From JBEKSX01 sp049516635 (GTDB lineage: Bacteria; Bacteroidota; Ignavibacteria; Tepidaquicellales; OLB5): a stretch of DNA of 21,257 nucleotides. The position numbers and the translations under genes were made by a program. The first letter of the stretch is position 1. Each line of letters begins with the position of its first letter. This document shows, piece after piece, positions 16,697 to 21,257 of the stretch. The notes beneath the pieces are model-generated. The model was not told where the DNA came from. It saw nothing but the letters and a program-made list of their open reading frames with translations, and searched no databases. The stretch is taken from NCBI GenBank assembly GCA_049516635.1, contig JBEKSX010000054.1, forward strand, positions 1 to 21,257, read 5' to 3'.

Positions 16697-17692
16697 ATGC
16701 CTAAAATAGCGGTGATAATACCAACATACAACCGAGCACAAATTATCACAGAATCGATAGTAAGTGTTCTTCACCAGACATTTAAAGACTTTGAACTTAT
16801 CGTAGTTGATGACGGTTCAACAGATAACACGAAGGAAGTGGTTGCTAATATTAATGACCATCGGATCAGATATATTTATCAAAATAACCATGGCGCATCA
16901 GCCGCCAGAAATGCTGGAATCAAAGCTTCCACCTCCGAGTACGTTGCGTTTCTTGATTCAGACGATTTCTACGTGGATAATGCCGTCGAGAAAGCAATAA
17001 ACTGTCTCGAATCACACCCAAATGTGGGTTTTAGTTACGGTCAATGCTATGTATCGAGATTAGGCGGGAATATTTATAGAACACGAAAATCGGCTTTTCA
17101 CGATAATTCTACGATCATAGAGCCATTCATGCAGATAAGAGAACTGTTATTAATTTGTCCGATAACACTTTCATCACTCACTGTAAGAAGACGATGTTTC
17201 GACGAAGTCGGCATTTTTAATGAGGACCTGTTTTTCGGTGAGGACTTCCACATGTTCATAAGGTTGGCTAAAAAGTATCCAGCCTTTTATATTGCGGAAC
17301 CTCTCATTACTCAAACTGTCCATGATGATTCCCTCCGTCACACAATAATAAAACCAGGCGGGGATAAAGCGTTTCCATTGATTCTTCAAGAAATATTCAA
17401 TGATCCGGCTATTGCACCAAATTTCTCCGATATCAAGAATTCCACTTATAGTCATTACTACAGTGAATGGATAATGCTCAGCTATTGGGGAACTAACATG
17501 AAGCTTGCCAGAAAATACCTCAGAATGGCAGTTCAGTGTTACCCGCAAGTGGTTGTTAGTCGTCGCGGTTTGTATATTTTCTATAAATACATCGCGTCTT
17601 TTCTCCCGGATAAAATACGAATAGGGTTAAGAAATATTAAACGTCGGTTTAAATATACGATGGAGGAGCAGGAAGCAAACAATCTGCTATAG
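16697..17692 (+). CDS. Glycosyltransferase family 2 (GT-A fold), copy 2
   Basis: The 331-residue product is a paralogue of the protein at 14593. It has VIIPTYNRA, VDDGSTDNT at 37-45, LDSDD at 86-90 and GEDFHMFIRLAKKYPAFYIA near 181-200 with the likely catalytic Asp183. The two proteins share most of their N-terminal halves and their endings. They differ in the stretch after residue 140, which usually shapes the acceptor site, so they may use related but different substrates. AAGGA lies eight bases upstream of the ATG. Unlike the genes in front of it, this copy is intact and keeps every catalytic motif, which suggests it has been under selection since duplication. Its role would be to add another sugar to the repeat unit in the cytoplasm. 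Confidence 0.92.
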   Translation: MPKIAVIIPTYNRAQIITESIVSVLHQTFKDFELIVVDDGSTDNTKEVVANINDHRIRYIYQNNHGASAARNAGIKASTSEYVAFLDSDDFYVDNAVEKAINCLESHPNVGFSYGQCYVSRLGGNIYRTRKSAFHDNSTIIEPFMQIRELLLICPITLSSLTVRRRCFDEVGIFNEDLFFGEDFHMFIRLAKKYPAFYIAEPLITQTVHDDSLRHTIIKPGGDKAFPLILQEIFNDPAIAPNFSDIKNSTYSHYYSEWIMLSYWGTNMKLARKYLRMAVQCYPQVVVSRRGLYIFYKYIASFLPDKIRIGLRNIKRRFKYTMEEQEANNLL

Positions 17693-17721
17693 AAACAATA
17701 TACAGGGAAAATTAACATATT

Positions 17722-18219
17722 ATGAAAATTAGGGAAGCCAATATCAATGATAAAAACAGAGGGGACTCCTTTGTTGATAGCGAAGGCGGTGATTATCGCT
17801 TATATTATATTGGAAGCAATTCTGTGAAACGAGAGGTGACCAATTTATCCCCCTCACGATCGAAAATGATTCATCCCAACTAATAGGGATATTCGCTTTA
17901 GTTAAAAAAAAAATGTTTTTATTCCATTTTGGAGCCACTTCCAGAAGGATGTGGAGATTTTTTAATTAAAAATGATCTACCTGAATCAGAGAAATATAAA
18001 ATTATGCATGATTTAATAAAATATATTGATTCAAATTACGCTAAAGGTTGTGCTGGCCTTTTCATAAAAGAACGGATTACCTATTTTGATCAAAAATATA
18101 AAGTGCCCATTAATACTAGGTTTGATAGTGGATTGAAATACTCTTATAACGAAATATCGGGTTTTCCATGCGCTCATATCATAGAGCCGGTAATAAGAAT
18201 TAATTCAAATATCAGGTAA
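17722..18219 (+). pseudogene. Frameshifted and truncated GNAT/FemAB-like gene
   Basis: Three successive pieces read as one protein in changing frames. From ATG 17722: KIREANINDKNRGDSFVDSE, then LYYIGSN. From 17841, one frame over: FIPLTIENDSSQLIGIFAL and VKKKMFLF. From about 17929, back in the first frame: LEPLPEGCGDFLIKND, then ESEKYKIMHDLIKYID, to about GFPCAHIIEPV, before the frame ends at 18219. The pattern (self-described need to keep SFVDSEGG, a strand with LIGIFAL, then LPEGCGDF) fits the N-terminal half of FemAB/GNAT acyltransferases of polysaccharide loci. The C-terminal catalytic half is absent. The first shift stops the leading frame at a TAA near 17880; the second lies just after a run of ten A at 17904-17913. 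It is a different lineage from the GNAT at 12214. Assignment to GNAT is from general resemblance. Confidence 0.65.
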
Positions 18220-18259
18220 GGCTTATCCTATAAACATATCTTAGAGGCCAATTTTAACC

Positions 18260-19333
18260 ATGATAAAAACGTCCAACAGACAAATAGAACTAGATATACT
18301 TAGAGTAGTCGCAGTGTTAATGATAATGTTGTACCATTACACTTTCAGGGGGTTTGCGGCAGATAATTTGTCCATCCTTTCTTTTCCCTCCTTAAGTAAA
18401 GTGTTCAAATATGGGACCCTAGGGGTACAATTATTTGTTATGATAAGTGGTTACGTAATGTTCATTGGGGAACCACATAAAAGCTTTAAAAATTTCGTGA
18501 TATCCCGTATAGCGAGGCTATATATCACTTTCTGGATTGCGGTCACTATAACCACAATAGTTACTTTACTTATCGGCGGCGCAAGGTTCCACGTTTCTTT
18601 AGGTCAATATTTAGTAAATCTAACTATGTTAAACGAATTTGTAGGTGTTCCATCAATCGATGCCGCCTGGTGGTTCATGACACTAGTATTGACATTTAAC
18701 TTCCTTGTCGGAATTCTTATACTAATAAAACTAATAAAATGGCAAGATTATTTCGCCGGGATTTGGTTAGTTCTTGGTTCTATCACATATTTTTACCATG
18801 TTCCGATATTTAGTAGTTTATTATTGTCAAATTACGTGTCTTTCTTTGTTGCTGGTATAATTTTCCAATCGGCAAAAACCCATGGCTGGAACTGGTACAG
18901 ATATCTCGTGATGCTGGGTTCATTAACCGTCTCAATTCATAACGCTGTTTCCGGTGCCAGGTATTCCCAGAACTATTTTCACCAGCCGTTTCCCGTATTT
19001 ATCGAAGCCGGATTAACCTGTGTCCTCTATGTTTTGTTTTACCTGATCACCATAAGGAAAAAACCCCTAAACATACCTAATATTTTTATTCTGTTCGGCG
19101 CCGCGACATATCCCTGGTATCTGCTCCACCAAAATATAGGATACATGGTATTTAACTGGCTGGGCCAATCCTGGAATAAATATCTATTATTATCAATAAC
19201 TGCAATCGTGATAATTTCAATTTCCATTGTCATAGCTAAATATATTGAACCCTATTGTTATAAAAAATTGAAAACAACATTAGAAACAATTGCATCGTTC
19301 ATTGAAAAAATGATGAGGAAAAGGTTTGCCTAG
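18260..19333 (+). CDS. Acyltransferase family 3 membrane protein (OafA/NodX-like)
   Basis: The 357-residue protein begins with the family signature: Arg7 in NRQIELDILR and, at the end of the first membrane helix, LYHY with His26, the histidine thought to be essential. About ten membrane segments follow, with RIARLYITFW after the second and AAWWFMTLVL in the middle, ending with a basic cytoplasmic tail. Family members move an acetyl, succinyl or other acyl group across the membrane to sugars of exported glycans. In this locus it would O-acylate the polysaccharide on the outer face. AGAGG lies about a dozen bases upstream of the ATG. It follows the broken GNAT gene by 40 bases. A 25-residue relic of a second copy sits at 16300, so this gene was part of a larger duplication. 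Confidence 0.9.
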   Translation: MIKTSNRQIELDILRVVAVLMIMLYHYTFRGFAADNLSILSFPSLSKVFKYGTLGVQLFVMISGYVMFIGEPHKSFKNFVISRIARLYITFWIAVTITTIVTLLIGGARFHVSLGQYLVNLTMLNEFVGVPSIDAAWWFMTLVLTFNFLVGILILIKLIKWQDYFAGIWLVLGSITYFYHVPIFSSLLLSNYVSFFVAGIIFQSAKTHGWNWYRYLVMLGSLTVSIHNAVSGARYSQNYFHQPFPVFIEAGLTCVLYVLFYLITIRKKPLNIPNIFILFGAATYPWYLLHQNIGYMVFNWLGQSWNKYLLLSITAIVIISISIVIAKYIEPYCYKKLKTTLETIASFIEKMMRKRFA

Positions 19334-19389
19334 TCCAACAATAAATCTATTGATTGATGATATTACTTGTTTAAAGAAACGACCAAATT

Positions 19390-21082
19390 ATGTCATTTCC
19401 AAGAACGGTAGAACAAGTTTTTAATAAGATGAAAGCTACACTATTTATCTTGTGCTATCCGCAACCCAGCATTAACGACCAGTGCTTAGCAGCAATATCC
19501 GAATATCTAGGACTAAATTACAAGCTGATTAAACCTGAAGATTTGTTAAGAGATGATCCTTCCTGCCAGGACACGAAAAATAGAAACAAATCATGTATCG
19601 CATTTAGTAATGAGACAATTAACGCTCTTTGTCAAAATAATAATTTAAGCTTAATTGAAAAATTGCCAGGCATCTGTTCATTCGTTTTTGTTTATAACTG
19701 TAATCCGTTTATTTCTTCAAATGACGGGTTAAAAATATTAACGAACGAGGTTCTTGAATCAGTATCAGCCCTTTCTGACAATGAGCAAAGCTATTCCATT
19801 GAAGAGCGCCATCGTGAAATATCAAAGCAATTTTCCGGCCTAGTTTTTGGGCCTGTTAATAGTCAAGTGGATTTTGTTTTTAATGTCAGGAAACCATCAG
19901 ACCAATTAGATTCAATTATTTCGATCAATAAACGACCGATGTTGGCAAGAGTAAAAAGAGAAGGATGCAGCATCTTTGCCCTGGCTACCGGTAAGATTCA
20001 AGATGTTAACGAGATTGAAAACAGGTCACTTACCGCTGCAAATTACTTTTCTACCCTAATCCCGACACTTATGGTCCTCAAATATGTGTTCGGAGATTTC
20101 TGCTGGCACCCTGTAGCCAATCAAGCTTGTTTGACGATAGATGATCCGTTACTTCATAAAAAATATGGCTTTCTTAACTATGTAGATTTACTTAATTCAA
20201 TGAATCAAAACGGTTACTTCACGACGATGGCATTTATACCTTGGAATTATCGGCGCACGCAACGAGAGGTTGCCGAACTATTCCTAAAAAACTCTAATCG
20301 ATATTCAATATGTGTTCACGGTTGCGACCATAGCTCACCAGAAATTAACCGGACTCGATTTCGATAAAGTAATGGTGTTCCCCCAGGGAGTTTTTTCAAC
20401 AGCGTCTCTGAAAGCTCTGAAGTCTAATAACTTCACGGCTGCCGTAAACTCCGGCGTCTTTCCTGTGGATTCTGGGGGACTGAAAATAATAGACATGCTG
20501 CAACAATCGGTATTGTTCTACGAAAGCTTCGCCCTGTTTCACCGCAGGTACCCTTTGGTCATCGCTGATTTCGCCTTTGACCTGTTTTTAGGAAAACCTG
20601 CGCTAATCGTGACTCACCATAGCCACTTCAAGGATGGGTACAAAGAAATTTCCGGGTTTACCGGAAAGATCAACTTATTGGATGCCGACCTGAAGTGGAG
20701 GGGGCTGGAGGAAATTGCGAGGAACTCATACTGGCAAAAAAAAGAGAGCGATACACAAATTTATTTGAAAACATGCTCAAACATATTGCATATCGACAAT
20801 GATTTTACCGACACCGTCAAATACTCCATCATGAAATACGAGACGAACAACATTCCTTTGGAAGGAATCTTAGTCAACGGGCAGAAGATTGATTATTCAA
20901 TTGCCAACCATTTTTTAAAATTTGATATTGATATCAAACCCAAAGCATCTACTGATATAGTTATAAAGTTTAAAAATTTGTATACTAATCTGAAAGAAGA
21001 TACCGGGATGTTTGAGAAAGTAAAAATATTTACCCGCAGGCATCTTTCGGAAATCAGAGATGATTATATAAGTAAGATATAA
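19390..21082 (+). pseudogene. Deacetylase-like protein broken by a frameshift at its His motif
   Basis: An ATG at 19390 opens a frame of 325 residues with a roughly 240-residue N-terminal region of unknown fold. A polysaccharide-deacetylase-like barrel follows: LTIDDP with Asp251-Asp252, then MNQNGYFTTMAFIPWNY and CVHGCDH with His310 and His314. Right after this His motif (20329-20336) the similarity continues one frame over as HQKLTGLDFDKVMVFPQGVF and runs to a TAA at 21080-21082, with a further beta-rich C-terminal region. The helix expected between CDH and HQKLTG is missing, so a deletion whose length is not a multiple of three is more likely than a single-base slip. Both halves lack what the other has, so no active enzyme is expected. 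It may formerly have modified the same glycan. The family is called from the DD and HxxxH pattern. Confidence 0.75.
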
Positions 21083-21171
21083 CTTGTGTAAATATTTTCA
21101 AGAGTAGTCTGACCTGAATGTGAGGTTCACCCCATATTAGGGCCAATTATTGGGAGACTTTTCCACTATTT

Positions 21172-21257
21172 TTACACTATTACTCCTGCGAATTCAACCG
21201 GCGACAGATTACCCAATGACCCATGCGGTTTCTCCCGGTTATAGTGCTGACCCCATT
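21172..21257 (-). CDS. C-terminus of an IS3-family transposase (partial, runs off right edge)
   Basis: On the minus strand the last 86 bases read, without a stop, WGQHYNREKPHGSLGNLSP and then VEFAGVIV before TAA at 21174-21172. The YN-x4-PHGSLG-x3-P-x-EFA pattern is the usual end of IS3-family OrfB after the catalytic Glu, which would lie outside the window. It differs from the ending of the relic at 10945-11925, so it is another element. It may be intact beyond the edge. One IS terminus should lie between this stop and about 21083, but no inverted repeat can be fixed without the other end. Confidence 0.8.
   Translation of the reverse strand, partial: WGQHYNREKPHGSLGNLSPVEFAGVIV

Noticed and set aside
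1..21257. CRISPR array, tRNA or rRNA genes
   Set aside because: No regularly spaced direct repeats and no cloverleaf or rRNA-like sequence were seen on reading through the window.

Overview
This window is a bacterial cell-surface polysaccharide locus. It holds glycosyltransferases, a Wzx-type flippase, a Wzy/O-antigen-ligase-type membrane protein, a pyruvyl-transferase-like enzyme paired with an Fe-S F420 hydrogenase/dehydrogenase beta-subunit-like protein, and many enzymes that add or remove acyl groups. No rRNA, tRNA, ribosomal protein or other taxonomic marker is present. The moderate to low GC, the IS3-family debris and the FrhB-like protein would fit an environmental, probably anaerobic bacterium. 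A Chloroflexota/Dehalococcoidia-like source is a guess from general protein flavour only.

Layout. Bases 1-384 (minus) hold the N-terminus of a secreted protein that runs off the left edge. Bases 619-5382 (minus) are a four-gene operon, transcribed right to left: GT4 glycosyltransferase, Wzy/WaaL-like protein, second GT4 glycosyltransferase, polysaccharide deacetylase. Bases 5383-5745 are an A+T-rich divergent intergenic region. Rightward from there come a pyruvyl-transferase-family gene and its FrhB-like partner (5746-8079), a gap with two hairpins, an orphan multi-pass membrane protein (8378-9223) and the flippase (9276-10859). A multiply frameshifted IS3-family transposase relic (about 10945-11925) separates this from a second rightward block: CelD/BcsL-type GNAT, deacetylase, GT2 glycosyltransferase and a serine-acetyltransferase-like hexapeptide acetyltransferase (12214-16277).

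Bases 16300-21082 are a partly decayed region. It holds a 25-residue relic of an acyltransferase-3 gene, a 97-residue chimera of GNAT and deacetylase relics, an intact second copy of the GT2 gene, a doubly frameshifted GNAT/FemAB-like pseudogene, an intact acyltransferase-3 and a deacetylase-like gene broken at its metal-binding histidine motif. The right edge (21172-21257, minus) is the C-terminus of another IS3-family transposase.

Working together (inference). The glycosyltransferases build a lipid-linked repeat unit, the flippase exports it and the Wzy-like protein polymerises or ligates it. Pyruvyl, acetyl/acyl and deacetylase enzymes would decorate it. No initiating phosphoglycosyltransferase, chain-length regulator, outer-membrane exporter or nucleotide-sugar synthesis gene is visible, so those must lie elsewhere. 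The most notable structural signal is the duplicated GNAT-deacetylase-GT2 module, whose second copy has collapsed to fused gene ends in front of a preserved GT2, all bracketed by inverted IS3-type remnants.
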